Position numbers and translations under genes: made by a program. The notes beneath the pieces are model-generated. The model was not told the DNA's origin. It did no database searches and was given only the letters and a program-made list of their open reading frames with translations. 49,770 bases of DNA from assembly GCA_018698795.1 (NCBI GenBank), contig JABIPG010000028.1, positions 1 to 49,770 on the forward strand. The letters are read 5' to 3'. This stretch comes from Rhodospirillaceae bacterium. GTDB lineage: Bacteria > Pseudomonadota > Alphaproteobacteria > Rhodospirillales > Casp-alpha2. This document shows, in pieces, positions 24,976 to 35,979 of the stretch. Positions within the stretch are counted from its first letter, which is position 1, and each line of letters starts with the position of its first letter.

Positions 24976-25120
24976 GGTCTATGACCTCCGCTGTGTCTAT
25001 TGCGGTGGCGTTGTATCGCCTCCGCATCCGGGGTGCAACGGCTGGGCTCGAACGAGCGTTTGAAAATCGAACAGTTCGGCTGACGGCACGATGGGTGTTT
25101 TGCCATAGGTATATGCCTTT

Positions 25121-25148
25121 TTGCGTGCTTGTTGCGGCGTGCTATAAT
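25121..25148 (+). promoter_or_regulatory. Promoter for the binding protein / hybrid kinase pair
   Basis: TTGCGT (25121-25126), a 16-bp spacer, then a perfect TATAAT (25143-25148). The predicted start is about 40 bases before the ATG at 25195, and GAGGAAATCTGA supplies the ribosome site. Located in the divergent gap to sfsA. Confidence 0.6.
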
Positions 25149-25194
25149 ATTCACTTGCATACAGTGAGGTGCTTGCTGAACTGAGGAAATCTGA

Positions 25195-25983
25195 ATGGCT
25201 AAGCGTGCAAAACGAATCGGGTGCCGGATAATCTTTGTGATCATTCCGGTTGCCTTGGTTTTTGCGGTTGCGACGGCACGGGCAGCGGACACTGTTCGGG
25301 TGTCGACATTGGAGTGGGCCCCTTATACAGGACAGGCGCTGCCGCAATATGGCGCGACCTCGCGGATCGTGAAAAAAGCATTTGCGGCGGCGGGAAGCGA
25401 TACGAGCATTGGGTTTTGGCCGTGGAAACGGGCCATACAATCAGCCGCGCGCGGGCGCAATGGGTCGATTGCCTATTTTCCGGGATATCATTGCAAACAT
25501 TCACCAAAACCCAAGTTTGTCGCCTCCGATCCTATCGGCACGGCGCCGCTGGGATTTGCCTATCTCAGGATTGACGGCCCGCCGGAATGGAAGGTCTTGA
25601 GCGACCTTAAAGGAAAGCGCATCGGTTACGTGACCGGTTACGCAGCAACGGAAGAGTTCGATGCTCTCGAAAAACGCCGGGTTTTGTCCGTGCTGCGCAC
25701 CAGCGACGACACGCAGAACCTGCTGAAACTGGTCAAACGTCAAGTGGATGTTGTGCTGATCGACCGGATGGTGTTTCAGTACCTCGTCCGAACAACGGAT
25801 GGTCTAAAGCACCACGCGAACGAATTAGCGTTCGCGATGCAAGCGCTGGAAATTAAAACCCTATATCTTTGTTTTCGTGACGATGCCAAGGGCCGGGCCG
25901 GGCGTGAAATCTTCAACAATGGGCTCAAGGGCCTGGATATCGACACCCTGACGCAGGAGTATTTTGCGACAGCTTTCAAGTAA
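25195..25983 (+). CDS. Periplasmic solute-binding protein (family 3 type)
   Basis: 262 residues with a signal peptide of about 30 residues ending ATARA-A. The mature part resembles the amino-acid type (SBP_bac_3) fold: VRVSTLEWAPYTGQALPQYGATSRIVKKAFAAAG opens it and LKGKRIGYVTGYAATEEFD and VDVVLIDRMVFQYLV form the second lobe. There is no ABC permease or ATPase beside it. Instead a membrane histidine kinase follows after 57 bases. This suggests the protein acts as a ligand receptor feeding the kinase rather than in uptake; that is inference. Confidence 0.82.
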   Translation: MAKRAKRIGCRIIFVIIPVALVFAVATARAADTVRVSTLEWAPYTGQALPQYGATSRIVKKAFAAAGSDTSIGFWPWKRAIQSAARGRNGSIAYFPGYHCKHSPKPKFVASDPIGTAPLGFAYLRIDGPPEWKVLSDLKGKRIGYVTGYAATEEFDALEKRRVLSVLRTSDDTQNLLKLVKRQVDVVLIDRMVFQYLVRTTDGLKHHANELAFAMQALEIKTLYLCFRDDAKGRAGREIFNNGLKGLDIDTLTQEYFATAFK

Positions 25984-26040
25984 TCGCTTGCAGGCGTTCA
26001 CTTGCAACCGGCCACTTGGGCAATCGCGATAGGCGACATC

Positions 26041-28155
<2,115 letters not shown>

Positions 28156-28157
28156 CG

Positions 28158-29048
28158 CTAAACCGCGTCCCCCAGCGGCGTGGCGCCGCTGCCGGGTGCG
28201 AGTGGTTTCGGTTGATCGGGCGCCGGTGCCCAGGCGGTCATGGTAATCACCTCAAACGACGCCGGGACACGCCCGTCGGGTCCGGCAAAGCGGTCCATAT
28301 AGATTTCCATGGCCTTGAACAGGGTGGCGCGGCGGCTGAAAGTTCGACGCCGTTCCGAATTGGCGTTGGTCTCGCCCATGCCGCGCAGATCGCGTAGCAA
28401 CTTCAGCGGCGTTTCGTAAGAGACCGTGATGGTCTCGAAGTCCGCCACCGGTAAGGCGAAGCCCGCGCGCTGCAATAGATTGCCCAGGTCGCGCACGTCG
28501 GCAAATGGCGAAAACCGCGGGCTTAGTCCGCCCTCAACCTCAATCTCCGCCTCATAGAGAGCGGTTCTCAGCTCGTGCAGTGTCGCCCCACCCAGCATCG
28601 ACGCCAGGAACAACCCGTCCGGTTTCAAGGCCTGGCGGATTTGCACCAGCGCCCCTGGCAGGTCGTTGACCCAATGCAAACTCAGATTGGACAACACCAA
28701 GTCGAGCGAAGCGGCTGCGAAGGGCAATGCCTCTTCGTCGGCGGCCAGGGCTAGGGCCAGAGAGGGGCCCAGGGCGGGGGTGCCTGCTTGTTTGGCCATG
28801 CGTTCCGAGAGATCGGCGCATGCCAGTGTCTCGATGCCGCCCCGGCTGTTCAGCGCACGAGACAGTTCGCCGCCGTGGCACCCGAGATCGAGTGCCAGCG
28901 GGAAGGCGCGTTTGACGTCGTCGAGCCGGTCGGCCAGGCGCTCGGCGGTTTCCGCGAACAGAAAGTCGTGCGCAGTCAAATCGGCCGCGGCCCGGTCGCG
29001 ATGTTGACGCACGGCGCGCCGGTTGAAGACGGTCATGGTTTCAGCCAT
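28158..29048 (-). CDS. SAM-dependent methyltransferase-fold protein, BioC/NDUFAF5-like
   Basis: 296 residues. Class I Rossmann fold: ALDLGCHGGELSRAL (motif I, about 52-66), ACADLSERM (motif II), LPFAAASLDLVLSNLSLHWVNDLPGAL (motif IV region) and LKPDGLFLASMLGG. The N-terminus FNRRAVRQHRDRAA and the C-terminal half match the group that contains malonyl-ACP methyltransferase BioC and the complex I assembly factor NDUFAF5, whose alphaproteobacterial relatives are common beside comF and grxC genes. The start codon overlaps the divergent comF-like gene. A biotin role is less likely because no bio genes are near. Confidence 0.8.
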   Translation of the reverse strand: MAETMTVFNRRAVRQHRDRAAADLTAHDFLFAETAERLADRLDDVKRAFPLALDLGCHGGELSRALNSRGGIETLACADLSERMAKQAGTPALGPSLALALAADEEALPFAAASLDLVLSNLSLHWVNDLPGALVQIRQALKPDGLFLASMLGGATLHELRTALYEAEIEVEGGLSPRFSPFADVRDLGNLLQRAGFALPVADFETITVSYETPLKLLRDLRGMGETNANSERRRTFSRRATLFKAMEIYMDRFAGPDGRVPASFEVITMTAWAPAPDQPKPLAPGSGATPLGDAV

Positions 29049-29058
29049 GCTGGATGTT

Positions 29059-29841
29059 ATGGCACATCAACCGCCCGACATGCATGCGCCTTCTTCGGGG
29101 CCCGCGGCGTTGCGCCGTGGTGCGGAGCGCTTGCTCGATTGGGTGCTGCCGCCGCAATGCCTCGCGTGCGGCGCGGCGAGCGGGCGTCACGGCGCATTGT
29201 GTGGGGATTGCTGGGAGCAGGCGGATTTTCTCACTGCACCTTGGTGTTATTGCTGCGGCTTGCCGTTCGAGTTGCAGATGCTCGAAGGCGCGCTCTGTGG
29301 GGCGTGCCTGCGCGACCCGCCGGTGTTTACGCGTGCGCGGGCCGCCATGGCCTATGACGAATTAAGCCGCCGCATGATTCTTGGCCTCAAGTACGGCGAC
29401 CGCGCCGACATGGCGCCGGCCTTCGCAACTTGGCTTGGACGGGCAGGATCGGCACTCATTGATGAAGCGGACTGGATCGCGCCGGTGCCGCTACACTGGA
29501 CGCGCTTGTTTTCACGGCGTTTCAACCAAGCTGCCATGCTGGCCAGGCTTTTGGCCCGCGATGCCGCCAAGCCGTTCGCGCCGGATATGCTTCAGCGCCG
29601 CAAACGCACGCCCACGCAAGCGGGCTTAAGCCCGTCAAAACGACGTCGCAATGTGCAGGGCGTGTTCGCCGTTAACCACCGCTGGCAAACGCGTATCGAA
29701 GGCCGGCGCGTGCTTCTGATCGATGATGTGCTGACGACCGGCGCCACCGTGACGGCGTGCACCAAGGTGCTGTTGCGCGCAGGCGCATCAGGCGTCGATG
29801 TGTTGACGTTGGCGCGTGTGGTCCGGAGCAATCGGGATTGA
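29059..29841 (+). CDS. comF: ComF family phosphoribosyltransferase-like protein
   Basis: About 260 residues; the start could be the ATG at 29047 or 29059. The N-terminal zinc ribbons have CLACG...CGDCW and CYCCG...CGACL, eight cysteines in CxxC pairs. LGLKYGDRADMAP and PVPLHWTRLFSRRFNQAAMLARLLA follow, with the PRPP-binding loop VLLIDDVLTTGATVTACTKVL near the C-terminus. ComF in naturally competent bacteria is needed for uptake of single-stranded DNA in the cytoplasm; in proteobacteria (GntX) its role is less clear. The ATG at 29047 would interlock with the start of the divergent methyltransferase gene (CATG). Confidence 0.9.
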   Translation: MAHQPPDMHAPSSGPAALRRGAERLLDWVLPPQCLACGAASGRHGALCGDCWEQADFLTAPWCYCCGLPFELQMLEGALCGACLRDPPVFTRARAAMAYDELSRRMILGLKYGDRADMAPAFATWLGRAGSALIDEADWIAPVPLHWTRLFSRRFNQAAMLARLLARDAAKPFAPDMLQRRKRTPTQAGLSPSKRRRNVQGVFAVNHRWQTRIEGRRVLLIDDVLTTGATVTACTKVLLRAGASGVDVLTLARVVRSNRD

Positions 29842-29917
29842 TTATGCAACGTTCAGCGTCTCCCCATATGTTTTCGAATAGCAACATACAAAGGCGTCTT
29901 CAAAAGGAGAGAAGGCT

Positions 29918-30589
29918 ATGCGATTGAATGCTAATTTCGATCAAACCGCTCAGGTTTTCGATGCCGAGAACGCATGGGTTCCGTCCCCCATGGCCGGCGT
30001 CGAGCGAAAGATGCTTGATCGTATTGGTGATGAGGTGGCGCGCGCGACGACGGTTGTTCGGTTTGCGCCGGAAAGCTTTTTCTCAGCACACACCCATGAT
30101 GGCGGCGAGGAGTTTCTTGTATTGGACGGTGTTTTCCAAGATGAGCATGGTGACTATCCGCAAGGTTATTATATCCGCAACCCGCCAACGTCCCATCATG
30201 TTCCGTCGGCGGCAAACGGCTGCACGATCCTTGTCAAACTGCATCAATTCGATCCCGATGACCGGGCGTTCACAAAGATCGATACCAACAAATCGTTCTT
30301 CATCGACGCCGCGGATCGGCCTGGCGTCGCGATCATGCCGTTGTTTCAAGATGCACGCGAGTGTGTGCGACTCGAGACATGGACCGCTGACGCGGATATT
30401 GGGGTTGATACGGATGGTGGATTGGAAGTTTTCGTGATCACGGGCTCTTTCGATTTCGGCAATCGCACGTTCGGGCCTTGGGACTGGTTGCGTCTGCCGC
30501 CAGGTGGCGAAGAGAAATTGCGGTCAGGTTTGGGTGGCGCAAAAATCTATGTTAAATCCGGGCATCTCCGTGACATGGTTCGGGCATGA
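29918..30589 (+). CDS. Two-domain cupin, ChrR-like
   Basis: 223 residues, two cupin folds. The first has the metal site HTHDGGEEFLVLDGVFQDEHGDYP (His58, His60, Glu64/65) and later SHHVPS (His93/94), which matches the ChrR/anti-sigma cupin and acetylacetone- or dihydroxyacetophenone-dioxygenase-like group. The second (LEVFVITGSFDFGNRTFGPWDWLRLPPG) lacks the histidines and is probably structural. No ECF sigma factor or ASD-type zinc domain is present, so an enzyme is more likely than an anti-sigma factor. AAAAGGAGAG gives a strong ribosome site. The stop overlaps the next start as ATGA. Confidence 0.82.
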   Translation: MRLNANFDQTAQVFDAENAWVPSPMAGVERKMLDRIGDEVARATTVVRFAPESFFSAHTHDGGEEFLVLDGVFQDEHGDYPQGYYIRNPPTSHHVPSAANGCTILVKLHQFDPDDRAFTKIDTNKSFFIDAADRPGVAIMPLFQDARECVRLETWTADADIGVDTDGGLEVFVITGSFDFGNRTFGPWDWLRLPPGGEEKLRSGLGGAKIYVKSGHLRDMVRA

Positions 30590-31680
30590 TCGAAGCCGAT
30601 GTCATCATTGTCGGTGGCGGACTAAGTGGTCTCGCTGTGGCGGATGAGCTGACGCGTCAGGGCCGTAACTGGATTGTGCTTGAGGCGCGGGATCGATTGG
30701 CCGGTCGCATCCACTCCGCTCCGATCGAAGGTGGCGCGCATCGTTTCGATCTTGGACCAACGTGGCTGTGGCCGCACAATGAGCGCATGCTCGCAGCGTG
30801 TGAACGCTTCGGTTTGGCGCTATTCGAGCAACACGCCGACGGCAACCTCGTTTTTCAAGATGAAACAGGGGCAGTGCGCCGCGATCTCGCGTTCTCGACC
30901 ATGGCCGGCGCGCTTCGGATCGAGGGCGGCATCGCAACGCTGGTCGATCATCTTGTTCGGGGTTTGCCCGACGAGCGCCTGCGCCTCGACCACCGTGTCC
31001 ACCGTATACACCGACACGATGATAGAATTGAAGTCGAGGCTGTGACACGGGGTGGCGCGGTCGGGTTCTCGGCAAAGGCAATGGTGCTTGCCTTGCCACC
31101 TCGGATCATCGCCGAAACGATCACCTTTGAGCCCGCGTTGCCGCAAGGTATCGTTGCGGCGCTTCGTGAAGTTCCGACATGGATGGCCGGTCACGCGAAG
31201 GCTATTGCCGTTTTCGAGCAACCTTTCTGGCGAGGTCAGGGGCTCTGCGGTGATGCAATCAGCCATCAAGGCCCGATGATGGAAATCCACGACGCGTCAC
31301 CTCGTGACGGGTCGGTCGGCGCGTTGTTCGGATTTATCGGCACCTCTGTTGACGCTCGATTTGGGCGTGAGAGCGAAATGCGGGGAGCCGTGATCGAGCA
31401 GCTTGTCGAATTGTTCGGCAAAGATGCCGCGACCCCGACCGCTTTCTTCTACGCCGACTGGGCGGGAGAGCCTGAGACTGCGACGCAAGCTGATTTTCAG
31501 CCTCTTGCCCATCACCCGGCCTACGGCATGCCGCCGACGCTCAACGCCTTGTGGGACGGCGCTCTGGTTTTTGCCGGAGCTGAGGTGGCTGAGGTGCATG
31601 GCGGCTATCTCGAAGGAGCCCTTGAGGCGGCAGACGCTGCGATTGTCAATTTGGTGTCGTTGGAAGCGGATGCGGCGTAA
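30586..31680 (+). CDS. FAD-dependent amine oxidase (flavin monoamine oxidase family)
   Basis: 364 residues. The N-terminal dinucleotide fold has ADVIIVGGGLSGLAVADELTRQGRNWIVLEARDRLAGRIHS, with the GxGxxG loop, the acidic ribose-binding Glu and the amine oxidase GGR-like signature (here AGRIHS). FDLGPTWLWPHN supplies the usual substrate/FAD region, and the C-terminal FAD motif is LVFAGAEVAEVHGGYLEGALEAAD. At 364 residues it is shorter than typical amine oxidases (about 430-450). Cytoplasmic, no signal peptide. Coupled to the cupin gene, so both probably work on the same compound. Confidence 0.87.
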   Translation: MIEADVIIVGGGLSGLAVADELTRQGRNWIVLEARDRLAGRIHSAPIEGGAHRFDLGPTWLWPHNERMLAACERFGLALFEQHADGNLVFQDETGAVRRDLAFSTMAGALRIEGGIATLVDHLVRGLPDERLRLDHRVHRIHRHDDRIEVEAVTRGGAVGFSAKAMVLALPPRIIAETITFEPALPQGIVAALREVPTWMAGHAKAIAVFEQPFWRGQGLCGDAISHQGPMMEIHDASPRDGSVGALFGFIGTSVDARFGRESEMRGAVIEQLVELFGKDAATPTAFFYADWAGEPETATQADFQPLAHHPAYGMPPTLNALWDGALVFAGAEVAEVHGGYLEGALEAADAAIVNLVSLEADAA

Positions 31681-31734
31681 TGCGTTTTCGTTCCGCTATT
31701 GACAGTACAAGCCCTCGTCGGAAAGGATTTGTGG

Positions 31735-32598
31735 ATGGCCAACATCGATAACGTGGATAGCATTGAAATCCGCCCGCTCGCCGGCGTGATCGGCGCAGAG
31801 ATATTCGGCGTCGACGTCGCCAGCGGTTTGAGCAACCTTGCCCGCGAGCAAATCCATCAGGCTTTTCTCGACCACAAGGCGATCTTCTTTCGCGATCAAA
31901 ATTTGTCGCCTCGGCAGTTGGTCGATTTCGCAGGTCTGTTCGGCAAACCGGGCATATATCCGTTCGTCAAACACGTTGATGATTACCCGGAGATCATTGA
32001 GCTTCTGACCACGGAAACGGATACGGTCAATTTCGGCAGGAACTGGCATTCCGATACCACCTACATGCCGAAACCGTTTCTCGGCACGGTATTATACGCA
32101 TTGGAAACACCAAGCTTCGGCGGTGACACCCAATTCGCCAACATGACGGCAGCCTATGAGGCGCTTTCGGATGGCATGAAGGCGATGCTGGACGGTTTGC
32201 ACGCCGTTAACAGTTCGGCACAAAAACGACTTGGCGGTCGGGCCAACAAAATGAAGGCGCTTAGCGCCATGAAAGACACCTACGTGAAAGAGTCGGAGCC
32301 GATTGAAGCCGTGCATCCTGTCGTGCGTACGCACCCGGAAACGGGCGAGAAAGCGCTCTATGTGAACCGCTCCCATAGTGTGCACTTTGACGGGATGACG
32401 GAGGAAGAGAGCGAGCCGGTGCTCAAGTATCTGTTCGATCATTGTACCCGACCCGAGTTTCTTTGCCGCTTCCGCTGGGAGCCGGGATCAATCGCCGTTT
32501 GGGACAACCGCTGCACGCTGCATCAAGCCATTGGCGACTACTTCGGTTCGCGCCGCCGCATGCACCGCGTTACGCTTGAGGGTGATGCGCCCGCATGA
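31735..32598 (+). CDS. TauD/TfdA family Fe(II)/2-oxoglutarate dioxygenase
   Basis: 287 residues from the ATG at 31735, supported by GGAAAGGA seven bases upstream. The iron triad is His105 and Asp107 (NWHSDTTYMPKPF) with His263 (NRCTLHQAIGDY), and Arg274 (GSRRRMHRVTL) binds 2-oxoglutarate. IEIRPLAGVIGAEIFGVDV is the conserved opening. Relatives oxidise taurine, alkyl sulfates, 2,4-D and similar acids; the substrate here is not known. It is 54 bases from the amine oxidase and overlaps the following methyltransferase as ATGA. Confidence 0.92.
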   Translation: MANIDNVDSIEIRPLAGVIGAEIFGVDVASGLSNLAREQIHQAFLDHKAIFFRDQNLSPRQLVDFAGLFGKPGIYPFVKHVDDYPEIIELLTTETDTVNFGRNWHSDTTYMPKPFLGTVLYALETPSFGGDTQFANMTAAYEALSDGMKAMLDGLHAVNSSAQKRLGGRANKMKALSAMKDTYVKESEPIEAVHPVVRTHPETGEKALYVNRSHSVHFDGMTEEESEPVLKYLFDHCTRPEFLCRFRWEPGSIAVWDNRCTLHQAIGDYFGSRRRMHRVTLEGDAPA

Positions 32599-33320
32599 AC
32601 ACGGCCTCGAGCGTGGACCCGAGCGTGGACCCGAGTACGGACCCGAGTACGGACCCGAGTACGGAAACGATGGCCAGATGTCCGCTCTGCGGCACCGACC
32701 GAACCCATCCCTATCACCGTGACAAAACCCGCGACTATTTGCATTGCGGCATCTGCACCTTGGTGTTTGTGCCGTCCAGCCAACACCTCTCGGCAGCGGA
32801 CGAGAAAGCTTATTACGACCTACACGACAACCATTTGGACGACCTGGGATACCGGCGCTTTCTTGAACGCTTGTTTGTACCGCTGAATGCTCGCTTGAAA
32901 CCGAGCGCCCTGGGCCTCGATGTGGGGTGCGGCCCGGGACCGTTGCTGGCTGCAATGTTTGGCGAGGCCGGACACCGGGTAACGGTTTATGACCCATTCT
33001 ATGCGCCGGACACATCCGTGCTGTCCGGACCATACGATTTCATCACCCTGAGTGAGGTGGTCGAGCACATGGCGAGGCCGGGTGCTGATCTGGACCGTTT
33101 ATGGACGGCGTTGAAGCCAGGCGGCTGGCTCGGCATCATGACCAAGCGGGGGCGCGATCTCGATGCTTTTCAAACGTGGCACTACATCACCGACCCGACG
33201 CACGTCAGTTTCTTCGCCGACACCACGTTTTTCTGGCTCATCGATCATTGGTCGTTAATGGGGGCGCCGGCGACGTTGACTATCGAAAGCGATGACGTCG
33301 TATTGATCAAGAAAGGCTGA
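32595..33320 (+). CDS. Methyltransferase with N-terminal zinc ribbon
   Basis: 241 residues. After a disordered N-terminus of VDPS/TDPS repeats comes a zinc ribbon, CPLCGTDRTHPY...YLHCGICTLVFV (two CxxC pairs, about residues 29-58). A class I methyltransferase domain then follows, with GLDVGCGPGPLLAAMF (motif I), VYDPFYAP and LSEVVEHMARPGADLDRLWTALKPGGWLGIMTK. This architecture is often found in small-molecule or lipid-sugar modifying methyltransferases. The target is unknown. Last gene of the cupin-oxidase-dioxygenase unit, convergent with the sulP gene. Confidence 0.85.
   Translation: MNTASSVDPSVDPSTDPSTDPSTETMARCPLCGTDRTHPYHRDKTRDYLHCGICTLVFVPSSQHLSAADEKAYYDLHDNHLDDLGYRRFLERLFVPLNARLKPSALGLDVGCGPGPLLAAMFGEAGHRVTVYDPFYAPDTSVLSGPYDFITLSEVVEHMARPGADLDRLWTALKPGGWLGIMTKRGRDLDAFQTWHYITDPTHVSFFADTTFFWLIDHWSLMGAPATLTIESDDVVLIKKG
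32610..32669 (+). repeat. 12-bp tandem repeat at the methyltransferase N-terminus
   Basis: Five in-frame 12-bp units: AGCGTGGACCCG twice, AGTACGGACCCG twice, then AGTACGGAAACG. They encode S-V/T-D-P repeats, ending in S-T-E-T. The two sequence versions show that separate duplications occurred. Confidence 0.9.
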
Positions 33321-33378
33321 TGGAAGAAAGGCTGGGTCGCAATCTCGCGAAACCCGTGCGCTGGCAATGAGAGATGAT

Positions 33379-35769
33379 CTACAGTCCCAGCATAAAGGCC
33401 TTACGTTTTCGCCGCGACGGTCGGAAGCGGCGAATATTGACTTCCGACATGCCAGACGGGGTGCGATACGTGACGTGGCGGTGGAACCCGGCGTCAAATA
33501 TGCCGTGGTCGGCAATGACCAAAAGATCGGGGTGCCAATCGGTAACCATTTCCAGTGTCGCCTCGCGGGGGTCTTGCTTGGTGGAGATCAAGGTCTGGCA
33601 TCCGGGGAAGTTTGCGTTCTCGGCTAAACCTTCGAGGCGGGCCTGAGCCGGCCCCCGGAGGCTGGTCACCAGTGATTCCGAGACTAAATTCAATGCCAAA
33701 CCACTGCCGTGGGCGACATCCCATTTGATGAGATTTCCAAGCGCCAACTCCGCACCGTATTCCTCAGCCAGACGCGCTGCCATGGCCACGGTTTCCCGAG
33801 GGTAGGTTTCCAAATCGATCAGCGCGAGAACACGATTTGGCCCAGTTTTGCTTACCGCTTGCTTATTGACCAGGCTTGGCGCCGGCATTTCTGGCTTAAT
33901 CACCGGAAGCGGCGCGCAAGACGCGGGCGAAGGAAGCGGCGGCATGGCGCGATAATACGGTGACGGTGCGGGTGCCGGTTCGGTGGCCTTTTCGTCATCT
34001 GTGCGGCATTCCCAGAAAATGCGCTTCGTACAAGTCTCACATCTGGATTTGTTGAGGCGTTGGTGGATGGCCGCGAACGCCGCGGTTTTCGATTGGAAAA
34101 CGTTTTCCTCGCCAATGAGATCAATCAGTCCCGTTTTGCGGAACTGCTCTTCAACGGTTTCTTTCATATCGACAAGATACAAAGCGCCACCAATTTTGCG
34201 GAGCGCTTTTGCCTCATTGGCCAGCGCCTCGGCGCCGGTAATATCGATGAAGTGCATACCCGATGCTTGAACAATCATGTGACGTTGTTCAGGCGAGCGG
34301 CTTTCCATGCGGTGCAAATCTTCGATAACGCTGGCGACGGCGCCAAAGAAAAGCGCGCCGTCAATTCGGATAATCTTCAGTTGCGGGCATTCTGGCAAGT
34401 TCGGACGGTCTGAGAACTGCCGCCGATTGTCGACGTTGCGCGGCGCCAGGGTTGCGATGTTGGGGTGCGAGGTCCGGTTGAGATAGAACACCAACGACAA
34501 GATAACGCCTGCGAAAATCGCCAATTCCAGATCGAGAAACAGCACCGAGAAAAACGTGACGGCCAGAACGGCTGCTTCGGAGCGGCTGGACCGAACGATC
34601 TGGCGCATATGTTTGATGTCGATCAGGTTCCAGGCCACCAGAAAAAGAATACCGGCCATGCCAGCTTTCGGCAGGTAAATGGCCAACGGCGCTACAAGCA
34701 TGACGACGCCGACAAGAAAGACCCCCGCCGCAATCGCGGCCACAGGGGTTTTTGCACCGGAGTCGAAATTGAGCCCGCTTCGATTGAACGACCCTGTCGC
34801 CACGTAACTGGAGAAAAAACAGCCGACAAGGTTGGAGAGCCCCTGGCCGATGAACTCTTGGTTGCCATCAACATGCTGGCCGCTGCGGATGGCCAGCGCA
34901 CGGGAGATCGACATCGCCTCAGTCAGGGCGAAAATGCTCACTGCGACGGCGGTCGGCGCCAAATCCCGGATCACGTCGGCCGATAGGTTCGGCATGGAAA
35001 GCGGTGGCAGACCCGACGGTATGGCGCTGATCGTTTCCACACCCGCGTGGAAATAGATGTTCATGACCGCGGCCATCACACAGGTGCCGACAAGCGCAAC
35101 GATCATGTAAGGGATTCTCGGGAACAACCGGCGCGCTATAACACCCATGGCGATCGCCGATAGACCGACGGCTAATGCGGCGGGCGATATGTTATTGATC
35201 TCGCCCCAAATCGACATCAGCGTGTCGTAGAAATGCCGCCCTCGTGGGACATCAATACCCATGAGGTTTTCCAGCTGATTGACGGCAATCAAAATAGCCG
35301 CGCCCGCTGTAAACCCGATGGCCACGGTGTGCGAGATAAAGTTCACTAATGCGCCCATGCGCATCAGCCCCATGGTCAGCTCCAATAAGCCGACCATGAA
35401 GGTCAAGGTAAGCACAAGGCCGACGTACTCGGCTGTGCCGGGGTGCGCAAAAGCGCTGATGGAGGTGAAGATCAACAGCGACGCGGCGGTTGTCGGGCCC
35501 GATACCAAATGCCATGACGAGCCGAAAAATGCGGCGATGACGGCTGGGACCATGCCCGCGTAAAGGCCGTATTCCGGCGGCATGCCGGCAAGCGTCGCGA
35601 AGGCGACGCCTTGCGGCAGCACCACCAATGCACCGGTCAATCCCGCCGTCAGGTCCGCGCCCAAATTTTGGCGGGTCACCATCGGCAGCCATATCATAAA
35701 GGCGAGGAACGGGTTTTTCCGTTCTCGTTTTTCTTCTTCGTTACCGGCAAAAGCCTTCGGAGATGCCAT
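33379..35769 (-). CDS. SulP family anion transporter fused to STAS and universal-stress domains
   Basis: 796 residues from the ATG at 35769. Residues 20-430 form the SulP membrane domain (LPQGVAFATLAGMPPEYGLYAGMVP; SFNRSGLNFDSGAKTPVA). About 460-575 is a STAS domain (IDGALFFGAVASVIEDLHR; DITGAEALANEAKAL). There follows a CxxCx7C cluster at about 577-588 (CETCTKRIFWEC), a Pro-rich linker, and about 645-775 a universal-stress-like domain (NRVLALIDLETYPRETVAMAARLAEEYGAELALGN; DLLVIADHG). SulP proteins move sulfate, bicarbonate or dicarboxylates; the substrate is not clear here. Length is well above the usual 500-600. Single gene, convergent with the methyltransferase. Confidence 0.9.
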   Translation of the reverse strand: MASPKAFAGNEEEKRERKNPFLAFMIWLPMVTRQNLGADLTAGLTGALVVLPQGVAFATLAGMPPEYGLYAGMVPAVIAAFFGSSWHLVSGPTTAASLLIFTSISAFAHPGTAEYVGLVLTLTFMVGLLELTMGLMRMGALVNFISHTVAIGFTAGAAILIAVNQLENLMGIDVPRGRHFYDTLMSIWGEINNISPAALAVGLSAIAMGVIARRLFPRIPYMIVALVGTCVMAAVMNIYFHAGVETISAIPSGLPPLSMPNLSADVIRDLAPTAVAVSIFALTEAMSISRALAIRSGQHVDGNQEFIGQGLSNLVGCFFSSYVATGSFNRSGLNFDSGAKTPVAAIAAGVFLVGVVMLVAPLAIYLPKAGMAGILFLVAWNLIDIKHMRQIVRSSRSEAAVLAVTFFSVLFLDLELAIFAGVILSLVFYLNRTSHPNIATLAPRNVDNRRQFSDRPNLPECPQLKIIRIDGALFFGAVASVIEDLHRMESRSPEQRHMIVQASGMHFIDITGAEALANEAKALRKIGGALYLVDMKETVEEQFRKTGLIDLIGEENVFQSKTAAFAAIHQRLNKSRCETCTKRIFWECRTDDEKATEPAPAPSPYYRAMPPLPSPASCAPLPVIKPEMPAPSLVNKQAVSKTGPNRVLALIDLETYPRETVAMAARLAEEYGAELALGNLIKWDVAHGSGLALNLVSESLVTSLRGPAQARLEGLAENANFPGCQTLISTKQDPREATLEMVTDWHPDLLVIADHGIFDAGFHRHVTYRTPSGMSEVNIRRFRPSRRKRKAFMLGL

Positions 35770-35979
35770 CAATTAATCGCGATGCGGACCTGGAATATGT
35801 CGAAATCACCTTGGCGTTTCGCGGGTCGGACCCGGAAATAAAACGGCGCGCAGGTGGGGGTGTTTTGTGCGGTGCACAATAAGCTCTTCGCAATCGGCAA
35901 TGTCAAACACAAGTGTCGTTGGCTGCGATGAATAGCATCGTCGCGCGGATCACAATCGGATGATCATGGGAGCCGCCCT

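Noticed and set aside
24976-25194. Possible tRNA or other RNA gene in the sfsA / binding-protein gap
   Set aside because: A GTTCGA-like string and short hairpins occur, but no cloverleaf with acceptor and anticodon arms can be drawn; the region is explained as a promoter.
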